Positions 23,055 to 35,884 are shown, counted from the first letter of the stretch. The stretch is DNA of 64,000 nt from Heterodera schachtii (GCA_023374025.1 SIJG01000076.1:476552-540551); one strand, 5' to 3'. The notes: generated from the letters alone by a model not told the origin. Program-made: numbers and translations.

Positions 23055-26000
23055 ATGAACTCCAATTCTAACATTCAGCTTCTTTATCTCTTCAAATGCG
23101 CAGTGTGCAGTCGACCGAGCAAATATTTGTACTATGGCGTCAAATGTTGTGAAAGTAAAACAATTAAAAGAACGGGCTTAATTCAGATAATTTGAAAATA
23201 AAAATAGTTAATTAAAATAAAAATTAACTATATATATTAATATTTATTATTTTAACCTTTGTTTAAAATTAAATAATATCTTATTATATAATTCAGGATG
23301 TAAACATTTTTTTCGTCGAACAATTTCTCTGCTGAAGGAATACAAATGTAAAAATGGCGGACAGTGCGACGTCGAAAAAGGTAATAAAAAATCAAAAAAA
23401 AAGTTATCACTAGAGTTATAAATTATATGGACTAAAAAACGCCAAATATGGACATAAAATATGGACTAAAAATACCTGAAATATGGACTAAAAAGCTCAA
23501 AAATTGCCAAATATGGGCAAAAATATGGACTAAAAACTGCCAAAATATGTTTGAAATCCTAAAAAATTCCAATGTGTTTATATTCAATATATGCTTAAAC
23601 AGACTTTAAAATCACTAAAAACTGCCAAAAAATGGATTTAACATTTAAAAAATGCCAATTTTTATTATATTTTAGCTTCACAATTGCAAATCAAATACAT
23701 CTCAACATTTTTGTAATAATTAGGGATGTCAAAAATATGTACAAAAAGTGGTCAAAATATGTACATAAATATGTAAAAAAAATCCCGAAATATGTAAGAA
23801 AAACCCAAAATATGTCCCAAATATGTAAATAAAATTTTTAAAATGTTTTATAAATTTTCAAAAATTCTCAAAATATGCAATAAAAATTTGAAATTATGTA
23901 CGAAAAATTTGCCGAAATTTTGGGTTTTTTTTTTGAGAATTTCCGAAAATTTTTGTAAAAAATCCACAAAATATGTAAAAAATGTATGAAAAAGTCCGAA
24001 AACGTCCAAAATATGTACCAAATATGTATAAAATCCCGAAATATGTAAAAATATGTAAATAAAAGTCCAAACTTTTGTTTGCAAACACAAAAAAGAAAGT
24101 GTTTTTCCTACTATTTAGAGCATGGAGAATCCAGGAAAAAAAATATGTATTTACATAAAATTGACATCCCTAGTAATAATATCATCCTTTTTTCAGCGAA
24201 AATTTTCGGAAGTGGACAAAATACCTAAAAAAAATTCCGAAATTTCCAAAAAAAATCGATCTTTAGGGGTGTGTTTTTTGTTTGTTTTTTTTTTTTTTTT
24301 CATTTTTCTTGTGGAATTTGCCAAAATGGCAAACCTATGGACTAAAAATGCAAAAATGTAGAAATATGGGGTTATTCACGAAAACCCCAAAATATGGATT
24401 AATATGGACTAAAAACTTTCAACAAAACAAAAATTTTAACGAAGAATTTCTATTTTGAGCCCCTTTCTTCATAGCATATGCGCAGAAAAAATATGTTAAT
24501 CCATATAATTTATAACCTTAGTTATCACGATCCGTGTATTGTATTTTTTTGGCGGTTATTTTATTTATTTTTTCTATTCATGTCAAAAAATGATAAAATC
24601 TTTTTGGTTTGTTAATTTTCTTATTTAAAGAATTTATTTTTTTATTTCCTCTCATGATCCCTCATCAATCCTACTCCGGAGGTAGATAGGGATCCTGAAC
24701 CGGGAGCGTGATCTTTATGCATACGGATCGTTTTTTCTTTTTTATTGTATTTTTGTTTAGGAAATTATTATTAAAACAACAAAAAAAAATTTAATTAATA
24801 TACTATAAAATTTAAATATAAGATAAAAATTTAAAAATTGAGAGTGGATTCATCAAAATTTATTCATTCAGTTTTGTAAATAGCACCTAATTACCATGAG
24901 AATTCTTTTGTGAAAATAAACATTTTGAGTAAACATTTAATTTATTTTTTGACTTATAATCTAAAAAATAAAAAAATAGATATAAAATTTAATATTTCTA
25001 TAAATATATATAGATTATACATTATGTAAGCGATGCCGACTGAACAAATGCATAACGGTTGGAATGAATCCGCTAAGAATTCGCGTCAAAAATTTCAATG
25101 GCGAACAAATATTGGCATATGTACAACGACTTAAACAGCAAATGGCACCGACATCATCCTCACCTTCGTCAGAAAATGGCATAGTAAGCATTGGCACCAC
25201 AAAAATGGCCATCCCGAAATTTATCATAATTAACGGTATTTCATAGGTATAGAGACTTTTGTTTAGTTTTTTCGAAGTTTTTAACTTCGGCTTTTTAGAC
25301 TTTTTACCCAAAAAACTGGCCATCCTTTTCTCCAATCTCTAATTTTTAATAACTATTTTCCACATTTTTTTGGAGAGATAAAAACAACAAATTATTTTTT
25401 TTTAGTCATTTGAACAAAAATATAAGTTGGTTTTCAATTCTATTAAACATTTGCTGGATATTGAGCAAAAAGTGCGCCGAATACGCTTCTCAGAGACACC
25501 GGTTCCTGAATTTTTTTACAAGCAATGTGATTCATTTGAGGCAATTTTTGCACGGAAATTAAATTTGCTCGAATTGGCCGGTAAATTTTCGGTGTGTTAA
25601 AATTATCAAAAAATGTGTACTATTTTATAAATTAAAGACAAAATTGCCGCACGCGCCTAAAGCAATATTTTTTGAAAAAATACGTCAATTTGGGCCTTTT
25701 TTTACAAAGCCAGCGCCCATGGTCAAGGATTTGTTATTTGTATTCGAAATTGGCAAAACTTTTCCTTTCTTTGGGCTGCTTGACGCCAATGATAAGGTAA
25801 GAAATATTTTTTAAAATTAAAAATTAATTCAATTTTAATTTCCATTCAAAGATTGCCCTGTGCAGTAATATTGCGATGCCATTGTATTCGCTGTTCAAAA
25901 ATTTCTACTCAGTCCAACAAAATTGTGACGTCGCTTGTAATCCTTCTGGTGTGCTTACCATAAATATCTTCGCAAATACATATTACAATGAAGATCCAGT

Positions 26001-28306
26001 GTAAGTATAAATGGTATCGGATAGGCGGAAGCATTTTGCTTTAATAAAGCAATCAATTTAATTTTTTGTGTTTTCTAAAAAATTTAAAAAATTTGGTTCT
26101 TAAAACATTTTTTAAAACCATTCTTCCCGGATAAAATTATAAAATTGTTTGACTGAAATCCCTGCTGTTCTTTTTGGCCAAAATTCGTTTTTATCTCCAT
26201 CCGTTTTTATTATGAGTGAAGAAAAGCCCACTAAAACTTCATTTTATAAAACACAAAATTCACCAAATTTGTCAATTTATGGACATTTTTTAAATTAATT
26301 TATTTTCAATATTTTTTCAACAGCGCCCATCGGCAGGTGGGTGAGGCTAATCCTCCCATCTTAGGACTTTATTTAAGATATTCCAAACTATTTGAAAAAC
26401 CCAAATATAAAATTATAAATAAATGAAATAACATTTATTTGCAGTGCCATGGGAATGGGTCACACATTGTTGTGCAAAGCCATAGAACCATTCCACCGTT
26501 TAAAACTGAGCACAGAAGAATTTGTACTTATTCGGGCAATCATTTACTCCCATATGGGTTAGCCGTTTTTTATACAAAATTTCACATGAAAATTTTTATA
26601 ATTAATGACAAATTCAATTAATTTTTAGTTTCGCCAGGGCTTAGTGACCAGGCACAGAAATTATTATTATCTGAAGCGGAGAAATATTCTTCACTGCTAA
26701 TGAGCATTGTACAGGTAGCTTTCTTTCTTTTTTGCAATTTTTTTTCATTTTCATACTGAACGGCAAATGAACATTTATTTGATTACGAAATTTTTTTTAA
26801 ATAAATCAACATTGTCGATTGACATTGAAAATTATTTAATGTCAACAAACGATTCGCGACCAACATAAATATTAATAGTTTAAAAGCAAAAAATGCGGTG
26901 AAAATTGATTATTTTTTTTGAAAGTCTTAATTTGATATTAAACTATTAATTTTAGCTTCATCTGTGCTTGTTTTGAAAAAAACTGGCAACACTGATATTA
27001 ATGCAATTTTTAAATTTCTTAATTTATTTTGCGTGAACTAACTTTAAAGCAAAATGAGAGAGCCAGTGCAAGTATCGAATTAAAAGAAATTAATAATATT
27101 TTCATTTTTCAATTTAATAAAAAAAATCATATTAAAACTTTATAATAATCATATACGTGGTGAGACAATTTTTAAAAACATTGAATTTTTTACATTGCTT
27201 ATGCCTTGTTGAATTTGCGATTAGGCTATGAAGGATTTCTTAAAAATCAACAGAAGCAACTCATCAATTTTGAGTACAAAATCGGGTCTCGATCGGACAC
27301 GGATTTTCTCTTTCGTTTTGTAGCGCACACCGAATAAGCCATTGAAAAAGCTATTATAATTATAACGAATAAAAATTTAATCTTACTATATTGGTCTAAA
27401 AACGCTGAAGTTCCAAAAAATATTGGATTAAAATTTTATTTCTTACCAAAAAAACCATTTTGGGTTAGTCCCACTCATCCCAAGACTCGCTCGATTTATT
27501 TAAAATTGTTCCCATGTGTTTCAATCTTTTAAATTTAGCGCAAAATGTGAAAATTATTTGCTGTGATTTAATATTAAAAAAAAATATTAAAGTTTAATAG
27601 TGTAGCTTCTGCTCACCACGTATATGATTATTAGGGATGCGAGTTTTAGGCAAAAAAAATCGCGAAATAGGCACCTCAAAAGGCACAAAAACCCTCGAAT
27701 AGGCACTAAATAAACAAATAAAATTTTTTATTAACATTTTTTAGGTAGCAAACGTAAAACTTCATCAAAAAAAATAAATTTTCTTATATTTCAATTGTTT
27801 TAAAGTTTTTTCGAATAAGGACAATTTTTAGTCAAAAACTTTTATCATGAAAAAAATAGTAAATTTGGTGATCAATTTTCTGAAAATTTTTTCAATTCTT
27901 AGGGGGTGTATTTTCTGAAATTTTTTTTTGGTCATTTCTTAGGGGTGTGTTTTTCGTTTTTATTGCATTTTTGTTAAGGATTTTTTCAAAAATCCTAAGA
28001 TAGGCACCTTAGGCACAAAACTCCAAAATAGGCAAAGTTAGGCATTATAAAAGTCATCTGATTTAGACTTAATTTTTTCTAATTTGCACCATTTAGACCA
28101 ATAACGGTGCTGCGCCGGGTGCCCTACGGTACGTGGAACTGATGGGACTGATCGAAGGTCTCTTCAACATGGGCGCCAAATACCGCCAACTGTTCACTTA
28201 CATTTCAAATGTGTTGGATCCGAATTTTGACCGAGTGATGCCTCCCGTGCTGGCCAAAATATGCACAAAAGGGCCCGTGGAATCGCACCAATTGTTTCCA
28301 TATTAA
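23055..28306 (+). CDS. Nuclear hormone receptor, nine exons, 418 aa
   Basis: Exons: 23055-23154, 23297-23380, 25014-25183, 25406-25591, 25638-25796, 25852-26000, 26445-26557, 26629-26714 and 28097-28306; all GT-AG, in phase and open. Zinc finger 1 reads CAVC...CCERC followed by KHFFRRTISL. Finger 2 has CKNGGQC...CKRCRLNKC and then ITVGMNP. The ligand-binding domain contains LDANDKIALCSN and TEEFVLIRAIIYS, and ends in a terminal helix with ICTKGP. It is a ligand-regulated nuclear transcription factor of the large nematode NHR class. The start ATG is in frame 24 bases before a possible acceptor, so an upstream exon cannot be excluded. The P-box reads CERCK, with Arg where Gly is usual. Introns 2 and 8 contain MITEs. 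Confidence 0.88.
23411..24520. mobile_element. hAT-type MITE in NHR intron 2 (hosts a nested MITE)
   Basis: The ends TAGAGTTATAAATTATATGG and CCATATAATTTATAACCTTA are inverted repeats. The exact 8-bp duplication GTTATCAC lies at 23403-23410 and 24521-24528. Without the nested copy it is about 650 bp. Interior units are AATATGGACTAAAA. A relative with matching ends lies at 51626-52227. Confidence 0.88.
23721..24172. mobile_element. Nested hAT-type MITE (452 bp)
   Basis: The ends TAGGGATGTCAA and TTGACATCCCTA are perfect inverted repeats, flanked by the 8-bp duplication GTAATAAT (23713-23720 and 24173-24180). It inserted inside the older element at 23411-24520, which dates the two insertions relative to each other. 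Confidence 0.9.
27143..27633. mobile_element. MITE with 22-bp inverted repeats in NHR intron 8
   Basis: The ends TAATAATCATATACGTGGTG and CACCACGTATATGATTATTA are exact inverted repeats about 490 bp apart. The edges are TA-rich, compatible with a TA target duplication (Tc1/mariner-like), but this is not certain. No ORF. Confidence 0.7.
27632..28062. mobile_element. Truncated TAGGGA-type MITE in NHR intron 8
   Basis: It starts TAGGGATGCGAGTTTTAGGC and has AAATAGGCAC units like the element at 11790-12158. It stops after ATAAAAGTCATC, where that relative continues to its right end. No target duplication. Confidence 0.55.
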
Positions 28307-29120
28307 ATTGTTCCCGACGGCACCCACAGCAGCCGCTTGCTCCAAAAACTTTCAATAAAATTTTCAAAATTTGACCCAAAAATGAATAAATGGCCAAAAA
28401 ATTGACTATTCTTTAAAAATTTCTATCTAATAATCCCTTATATTAGGAGAGTTTTTTTTCATGGCAATTGTCATAATTCTAATTGCTTTATTTGAATTTA
28501 AATAATTGGTAATTATGTATCTTTTTCTTTTTGTATTTTCTCAAAAATTTTGATGTTTGGGCAGACTCGAGTTTTGAGTCTTAGTTCACATTCCTCTTAT
28601 AATATCATCATCAACAATTTGTGGTTGTTAAATATAAAGAAAATTTTGCAACTAATTCGCGGAAAAAATAAAAAAATTTAAGATTCATAATTATTTGGGC
28701 TGTCGAATTTTATGTAAATACATATTTTTTGTGGATTCTTCATGGTCTAATCAATACGAAAAAGAACTTTTTTTTTTTTTGCATTTGCTTATAAAAATTT
28801 GGACTTTTATTTAACATTTTTTTCATACTTAGGGGTTTTATACATATTGAAATAATTCGGTATTTTATACATATTTGGTACATATTTTGAGATTTTTCGA
28901 AAAGAACTCTTCAGGTATAATTAATATGCCGAAAAAAAACAATATTTCAAAGGTTTAGACTGCGTTTTCTTAATAATTTTGTATTTTCCTCATAATTTCT
29001 TGAAACATTTTTTTACGCCTAAAATTTATTGTTATTAGTAAAAGACGGTATATGTTACATCATCAAGGCGGTAAAGGTTCCCAAATAAATCACTAACATA
29101 ATTATTTTTTTAATGGGCTC
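28307..29120. other. Intergenic; NHR 3' region and repeat fragment
   Basis: An AATAAA polyadenylation-type signal lies at about 28352, close behind the NHR stop. The segment 28690-28930 is a degraded fragment of the ATATGTA-type MITE family (ATACATATTTTTTGTGGATT). No gene was seen. Confidence 0.5.
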
Positions 29121-29123
29121 TAA

Positions 29124-29520
29124 ATGTTTTTCCCCAATTTAATCCGTATGACGTGTTGTGTCATGTCCTTAACCGTGTGTGTGTGGAAATTCATGGCCAT
29201 TTTCTTGACCTTGACGAATTTATTGCCAGCACGAAAAAGGTGTTTTCTAAAGTCGCTGTCGAGGATAGCCAAATTACGAGAACATTTCGGTTTGCCTCTT
29301 CTTCCTCGTCTGCTCATCACGAGATGGGGGACCTGGCTTAGTGGAGCGGATGTACTCTTGTGAACATTTTGGTCAAGTTGATGCAGTTGTTGAGTGTTTC
29401 TACAAGAACGATTCTGACGCCATAAGAAAGTCTCAAATTACATTCAAAAAGCCCAATGTGCAAGCAGATTTGGCAATTTTCTGGAAAAGCTGTACTCGGG
29501 CGTGGGCTCGGTTTAAAAAT
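29124..29520 (+). pseudogene. hAT-type transposase fragment
   Basis: Two plus-strand frames together show motifs of the hAT transposase core found in many animals: HVLNRVCVEIHGHFLDLDEF and TKKVFSKVA, then in another frame LPLLPRLLITRWGTWL, followed by YSCEHFGQVDAVVE and RKSQITFKKPNVQADLAIF. Frameshifts separate the parts, and the rest of the protein is absent. It is too short to act, but the family matches the many 8-bp-duplication MITEs in the window. Confidence 0.6.
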
Positions 29521-29979
29521 TGGACCTGGACCAGAACCCTGCGTTTTTGTCACGGAAACCCGGACCCGGTTTTTCCCAAATGCCCGGTCTCGTGTAACCT
29601 TAATAAAAAAGCGCGAATCCCCTTATTTGTTAGTTATAAATAGTAAAGTTGATTATTTTTGAGATTTGTGATTTGATAAGCATGGGATACGTGCTGGATC
29701 GTTTCGTAAACAGTGTCACTATGGGCGTTTCGTAAAAATCACAATTTTACATCTCGAGAAAAATTCGTTAAAACTTTTCAAACACTGTAAAATTGGCACT
29801 TTTTAGAAACGACCAAGCACCGTCTAATTACCGCCCCCCCCGCCCCCCCACATTATGGAAATTAAATAAAATGGCTTAATTTGCTTGCCCAATTATCAAT
29901 CCGTGCTTATGCAATTGAGCATTATTCCGGTCTTTTCCTTCCAAATTTGAATTGCTTTACTTCCATTTATTTTGTTCAG

Positions 29980-31221
29980 GTGTTTTTGACCTATGCTGAC
30001 CTCCGACGACGCATTCTCTACCGAATTATGCTGTCCATTACGTTGTCCGACTTTCTTCAGCTTTATGCCATCTGGCAATTCACTCTTCTCGAAGCATTCG
30101 GTTTTTCCAATTGGTCAATTTATATCGAAAAGGTCTGCAATGGACCGATCAGTTTATTCAGCGAATGTTTTGGTCAATAGGTACTGATCAGTGAGTGGAG
30201 TTTAGTAATGAACTTTGATCAGCAAATGTTTGACAACTGATAAATGAGTTGACCAGTGAGTGAGTGTTTGCATGTGACTAATGTGTTGATTTGTTAATTG
30301 CTTCGCTCCATTTTAGTTCGCTAGCGGTGTTTACATTGTTGCTTGGGACCATTTGATCGTTCAGCACTTTTTGCTCGCCCTCAACCGTCTTCGTGCGCGC
30401 CCATTATTCGCCTGTCTCACTCTTCAGTGGCGAGTCGAGCGTTGAGCATCGCTTTTTCAATGTAAATGCGTTATTTTAACCTAAAAGTGATCATTCATTT
30501 GCCCCCTCTCATCCTCGATTCAGTTTTTTCTCGTCCTCTCCTGGCTGATTATGTTCCTGCTGATCATTTTGTTCATGACGCCGCTGTGCGGTGGCGTTTG
30601 GGATCATCAGGCGGTCGGCTTCTTCTACGACACTCGTTTGGACTGCAGCAAAGTGTACATCGATGTGGAGCTGTATTTCACCATCGCTTTCCCGGCTCTG
30701 TACGTGCTCATTTACCTCGTCATTGTCGTCCTGTTAAAAAAGGTCATCCTCATGTAACACCAATAAATTCGCTTTTTTGTGTGTAGACTCGAAATGCCGG
30801 TGTGGCGACAGTGGTACAAGTGATCTCGAATAACCCGCCGCAAAAGCAGCAGGGTCTGCTCAGCGTGCATGAGAAGCGCATTCTGCTGCTGTCTGTGCTG
30901 CAGTTCGGCATCATCACCGCGCTGATCTTCGCTTGGTACAACAACTACCGTAGTCCACCCTGGACAATGCTGTTCTGCTGCTACTTGCGCGCCAATTTCT
31001 TCCTGAGTTTGACCATGAACTCTGAATACCGTAGTCGTTTTGTGCAAATGATAGCACGACTAATGCCAACATTCGTGTTGGAAAATTGTTGCGGCCAAAT
31101 GGCAACGAATGTGATGGAGCGGGCGGTCGGAGCGCAGCGGAACATTATGAACAGAACAGGGCGGTCAAATGATGTGGAAGGACTGTTCATCAGACGAGGG
31201 CATGATAAAAATTCATTTTAA
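29980..31221 (+). CDS. Incomplete serpentine 7TM chemoreceptor (Srt/Srx-like)
   Basis: Four exons are recognised: 29980-about 30134 (YRIMLSITLSDFLQLYAI, TM2), 30317-about 30442 (FASGVYIVAWDHL...LALNR, TM3), 30524-30742 (TM4-TM5) and 30787-31221 (TM6 HEKRILLLSVLQFGIITALI, TM7 and tail). The junction between the last two is clean GT-AG in phase. TM1 and the start codon were not found. No good phase-0 donor follows the second exon, which runs into TGA at 30443; a GC donor (GCGAGT at 30431) would give the wrong phase. The final residues HDKNSF come from the repeat block that begins at about 31205. It is probably a G-protein-coupled chemosensory receptor, partial or recently broken. Confidence 0.6.
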
Positions 31222-32227
31222 AAATACAATTTTTTGTGTTTTTTTTTTAATTTATTCCAAAATGATGGGGAGAAGAAATTGACTTTTTTCATTTTCTTTA
31301 ACAAGATATATTTGCTGTCATTTTCCACCTTTTTACTGGTCTTTTGTCTTTTTTCCTTTTGCTTTCGTCCTTTTGTCCGTTCTTTATTTAAACTTTTGGT
31401 ACTTGCGTATTATATGTGCGGAGACTTCACAAAAATTTTTTGAGAATAAATTGGTTTTTAGGGGTTTTCAGGCTCTGGAAATCCGATTCTTGCATATATT
31501 TTGGCCAAATTAGAATCCCGAACCCGGATTCGAACAAAATTCGAAAATTTATTTTTCACCAAAATGAACATTTATTGCACAAAATCGCTTTTTAGGGGGG
31601 TTTTAGTGTCGGCAAAACTATTTCTGGCATCTATTTCGACAAATTACGGACCTCAGACCCGAATTCGAACAACAAGTCGAAAATTCAAATGTTTCGATTT
31701 TTCCATTTTTCTAAAAATAGTATAAATGATCTTTTAAATTTTTGCTGGGTTTGACGGTTAATAACGGGTACGGGAATTAAAACCCGGCGTTCCCCCCCCC
31801 CCCCCCGGCTGACCCAAATTTTAAAGACCCTCCGCCAGTCGCAGTCAATCAAAAAATCAATCAACCAAAAGACGATATAAATAATTGTCCACAAAGAAAC
31901 AAAGAAAAAAATGCTTTTATCCCAAATAAATGAAAAAGAAAGAAAGAAAAGACAAACAGAAATTGGAATAAATAATGATGGAATAATGGGGCAAATTGGA
32001 CAAATGTCTGTCTGAATGTCAATTGCCAAAGTCGGCCCATTTTTACAATTTGTCAATGCTCACACACCCAAAAGATCATCGTTTTCCAAAAAAAAAGTTA
32101 ACCGTTTCACTAATCAAATATTACTCAAAACGTATTTGCATGCGAACATTGAACAAAACCCCCAGAGAAAACAAAGTGATGGAAACTACGGTAATCTTCT
32201 GTCAAATACAGTAACACTCCGCCAGAT
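31222..32227. repeat. 3' flank of gene B, copy of 15195-16164
   Basis: Nearly collinear with the flank of gene A, including GGTACTTGCGTATTATATGT, the C-run and CCGCCAGTCGCAGTCAATC. It carries no independent gene. It begins at 31209, inside the last codons of the 7TM receptor. Confidence 0.8.
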
Positions 32228-34403
32228 TCACTTTGGCAAAAATGGCGAATGCCAAATGCCTTTACTGTTTGGCATCTCGCGTCTATCATCTTTTCTCAAT
32301 GTTTTAGATATTTCCGACATTTTCTTCATGAGTTGATCAAACACTTCTCTTGCTTCTTTCTCCAATAATTGGTCTTTTGTCTCTTCTTCATTTTGTTTTT
32401 GGTCTTTTGTCTCTTCTTCATTTTCTTTTTGGTCTTTTGTCTCTTTTTCCTTTTCTTTTTGTCCTTTTGTCCCCTTTTCCATTTCCTTCTGTCCCGTTAA
32501 TGTTCCTTCTCCCTCCTCTTTCTTTATTCCATATTTTTCAATCAATTTCTGATCATTTCCCAAAATTGGTTCAGGCCAATACTCAAATAATTTTTCAAAT
32601 TTATGATGAAAATTGTTTCTTGTATATGGATCGAGAAAGAAATCGGAGATCATACTCAAGCTATTCACCACATCAATTAAAGTTACAACTTTTTTTTGAC
32701 TAAATTTGACATTCGTTAATAATTGAAACTTTGGCTTCACAATCGGCATTTGTTGAGCTAAGCTTTGGCTTTCTCCTTGAAAAATTATATATTAAATTTT
32801 GAGTGTTTTTATGTTCCCATGAAATTTTGGCCATTTTTTGCAAATTTTCTTTTTTTTAAATGAGAATTTGTTTTTCTAATTTTTGCCAATTAGGAGAAAT
32901 TTTTTTAGCTTCCTAAGTGCCAAAACTTCAAAACGTATTCTGCCTTAATTCGAGTTCGCTGAAGGAGTTTATACAACGGACAACAATAAAAATTTGGCAT
33001 TTTTTAAAGTTAATCCATCTTTTGGTTGTTTTGTTGTATTATTTTTTAAGTTTATTTAAGCAAATATTGATGAATTTTTGGCTGTTTGAATCTACTTGGG
33101 GCGTAACATAAGTTTCCGCATTTTGGCTTTTTGAAACGATTTTGGTTGTTTTTATTCCATATTTGGCCATTTTTGAGCTTTTTCGCCTATATTTCGTGCT
33201 TTTTTCGTCCTTATTTTAGTGTCGGTGGGTCGGAGGGCAAAATGTCGGGGGCCGGGTACCGTCGGGGGAGGACATGTCGGGGGTTGGGTCGGGGAATAGG
33301 CCCAAAAATGTCGGGGATAGCGGAGCAGCCCTAATTTGGTATTTGAATCCTAAATGTGACCGCGTTCAAAAAAATCATCGATTTTTTTTTCGCGAAACCT
33401 TCTCGAGCTAATCACCGCAAAATTACAAACAGACCAACCTGAAAGGAACACATGAAACAAATATTTGTACAGAATATTCAAATAATTCTGATATCTTTCA
33501 CATCCTTCAATTATCCTTTTTTCCTCTTCAAATTTCTCTTCTAATTTCTTTGTTTCCTCTTCAAATTTACTTTTTGTATCAACTTCACTGTTTTCCTTGT
33601 ATATATTAAATAACTTTTTTTGCGTTTCATATTTCTTTTTCTGCTCTTCCATTTCCTTTTCAAATTCCTCTTTAAATTTGGCACAATTCCATTTATCATG
33701 CATCAAAAAGAGAACGCCAAGGTGAGTCTCATAAAAGTATGAATTTTCATAGCGAATACTTTTGCGAATTTTCTCCTTTTCTTCCTCCTTTAATTCTCTT
33801 TCAGATTCTCCTTTGGTCAGTTCCTGCTTTTCATTTAATTTCTGCTGGTATTTGTGAAGATTATTCTTCACAAAAGTGAAAAGTGCTCCATCACTTTCTT
33901 TCTAATCACAATAAATTTAAATAAATTATTGGGGTGATTAATGTTTAAATTTAATTCGATTGATTTTTTGATTTTATATATTTGTTAATTTATTTCGGAA
34001 TTTTTTTGAAATGCAAATGTTAATAGATAAAATCACTTGTGGGTGAAGGTTATGTAGTTTTTCTATAGCGCCACGAGTATAAATGACTTCTTGGCAGACA
34101 AGGCATTTGTTTTCTTCATTTCCCTCTAGCCTAAAAATCGAAGAAATAATTCTGTTTTAAAAGACTGTCTTACTGTTTGATAAGACAATTTTTGTGAATG
34201 GCATGCTAAAAACAAAATTATTTTTGCATTAATTTTTAATTAAAAATTACTTGGCAGATTGGCAATTCAATCGCAGGATTGGATTCATCAGTTTGATCAA
34301 GGCTTTCACCACATTTAGCACAATCACCGGCGGATAAAGTCGGATTGAATAGACAAATAAATGTCACAAGACAAAGAATAAGAATGGGGAAATGATAAAT
34401 CAT
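32228..34403 (-). CDS. Secreted RING-H2 protein with KE-repeat tail (gene B, 429 aa)
   Basis: Minus-strand exons: 34251-34403, 34174-34205, 34037-34130, 33439-33901 and 32228-32775; all GT-AG, in phase and open. The first three exons have the same lengths as in gene A (153, 32 and 94 nt). Residues 1-25 form a signal peptide (ILCLVTFICLF...LSA). RING-H2 ligands fall at the same positions as in gene A: C28, C31, C50, H52, H55, C58, C71, C74. Exon 4 is longer (463 nt) and rich in Lys/Glu, likely coiled coil. Exon 5 carries only about three KE repeats. No decay is visible. The paired architecture and conserved ligands argue that both genes function; role and partners are unknown. Confidence 0.82.
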
Positions 34404-35640
34404 CTAATTTAAATGTGAAAATTTGTAATGAGAAGTAAAAAATTAAACGAATTAAAATAAAATTTTCACTAATTTCATTTTAATGTAAAAATTCCTTAAT
34501 TTATCTCTCAAAAGCTTTTTTGGAGACATTGGACTAGCTTACTTATGGGCAGTTCTTAGTGCCTAAAAATGTAAACCCTATTTAGTTATAAACATTAGAT
34601 TCAAATTTTTTTTAAAATTTCGGTGCCTGAAAAACAATTCTTTTAGATTTTTTTGTTTCACTAAAAATGGTCTGCAATGGAGAGGAGAAGGTTTTGTAAT
34701 TTTCTAAACAATCTTTCGTTCAAAAAATGTTTAAAAATTAATTTTTTTTTTTTTTTTTTGTTATAGTTTTGAAATATAAAGAGTTTTGAAATTTCTATGC
34801 TAATAGTGAACCTTCAGTGTTAAAGTAAAAGATTATTTTAGCTTCAATATAGTCCCTTTTTCTTAAAAAATTTCCAGGTTTTGACCTCAGCAAAAAGGGC
34901 ACAAGCATCAAAAGAATTATTGAAAAATTTCAATATATTATATTTATTAAAAGAAATAAAAAGGATGTTTTAAGTGTCCAGAATAATTGAATTTGTTGGA
35001 AAATTATGATTTTTAAGGCTCTACCCAGCCTTTATATACAATTTTTGTGATTTGAAATTTATGATATCCCTACCCAAAAGATTGATCAATGTGATTTATA
35101 TTTTATAAATGCACAGAATGAAGCACAATTTAATATTTTAATTGTGCATTTATATTTTACAAATGCACAGAATGAAGCACAATTTAATATTTCTAATTGT
35201 GATTTCATAGTTTATAAATTCATAAACGAAGCCCAATTTAATAATAATAAAAAAGTGATCATTGTAATTAGATTTTATAAATTCTTTATATTTTAAAAAT
35301 ATAATCAAATAATTTCATTTTATTTATATTTTATAAATTCATAAACGAAGCCCAATTTAATAATAATAAAAAAGTGATTATTGTGATTAGATTTTATAAA
35401 TTCTTTATATTTAAAAAATATAATCAAATAATTTCATTTTATTTTATATTTTATAAATTCAAAAACGAAGCCCAATTTAATAATAATAAAAAAGTGATTA
35501 TTGTAATTAGATTTTATAAATTCTTTATATTTTAAAAATATAACAAATAATTTCATTCTATTTTGATAGTTTATAAATTACATAAATGAAGCCCAATTCA
35601 ATATTAAAAAAGTAATAATTGTGATTGTCCAAAATGCTGA
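34404..35640. repeat. Upstream region of gene B with AT-rich tandem repeats
   Basis: From about 35095 to 35630 there are four to five units of about 118 bp containing GAAGCCCAATTTAATAATAA and TAATTTCATTTTATT. The layout matches the region upstream of gene A. No gene was seen. Confidence 0.7.
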
Positions 35641-35884
35641 CATAAAACATTGATAATGAAGATGATACGGTTTTGTTAATCGAAAGTGATAATCATGATG
35701 AAGAATGAAAAAATTCGTTGATTTTTTGTGTGTTAAAATTTGATTATTGGCGTTTTATTTAGTTAATTATATTGTCCCTTCTTAATTTTTGTCTAATTGT
35801 CTGTCATTGTTGTCAACGACAGCAAAAGACTCCCATTTGAATGCTGCTGATACACTGGAGATGGGAGGCGGATGCACAGCGCGA

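Noticed and set aside
22020..23071. Long plus-strand Phe/Leu/Ser-rich open frames (FPFLF type)
   Set aside because: They are the opposite-strand reading of the Lys/Glu repeat array; no start context, exons or family.
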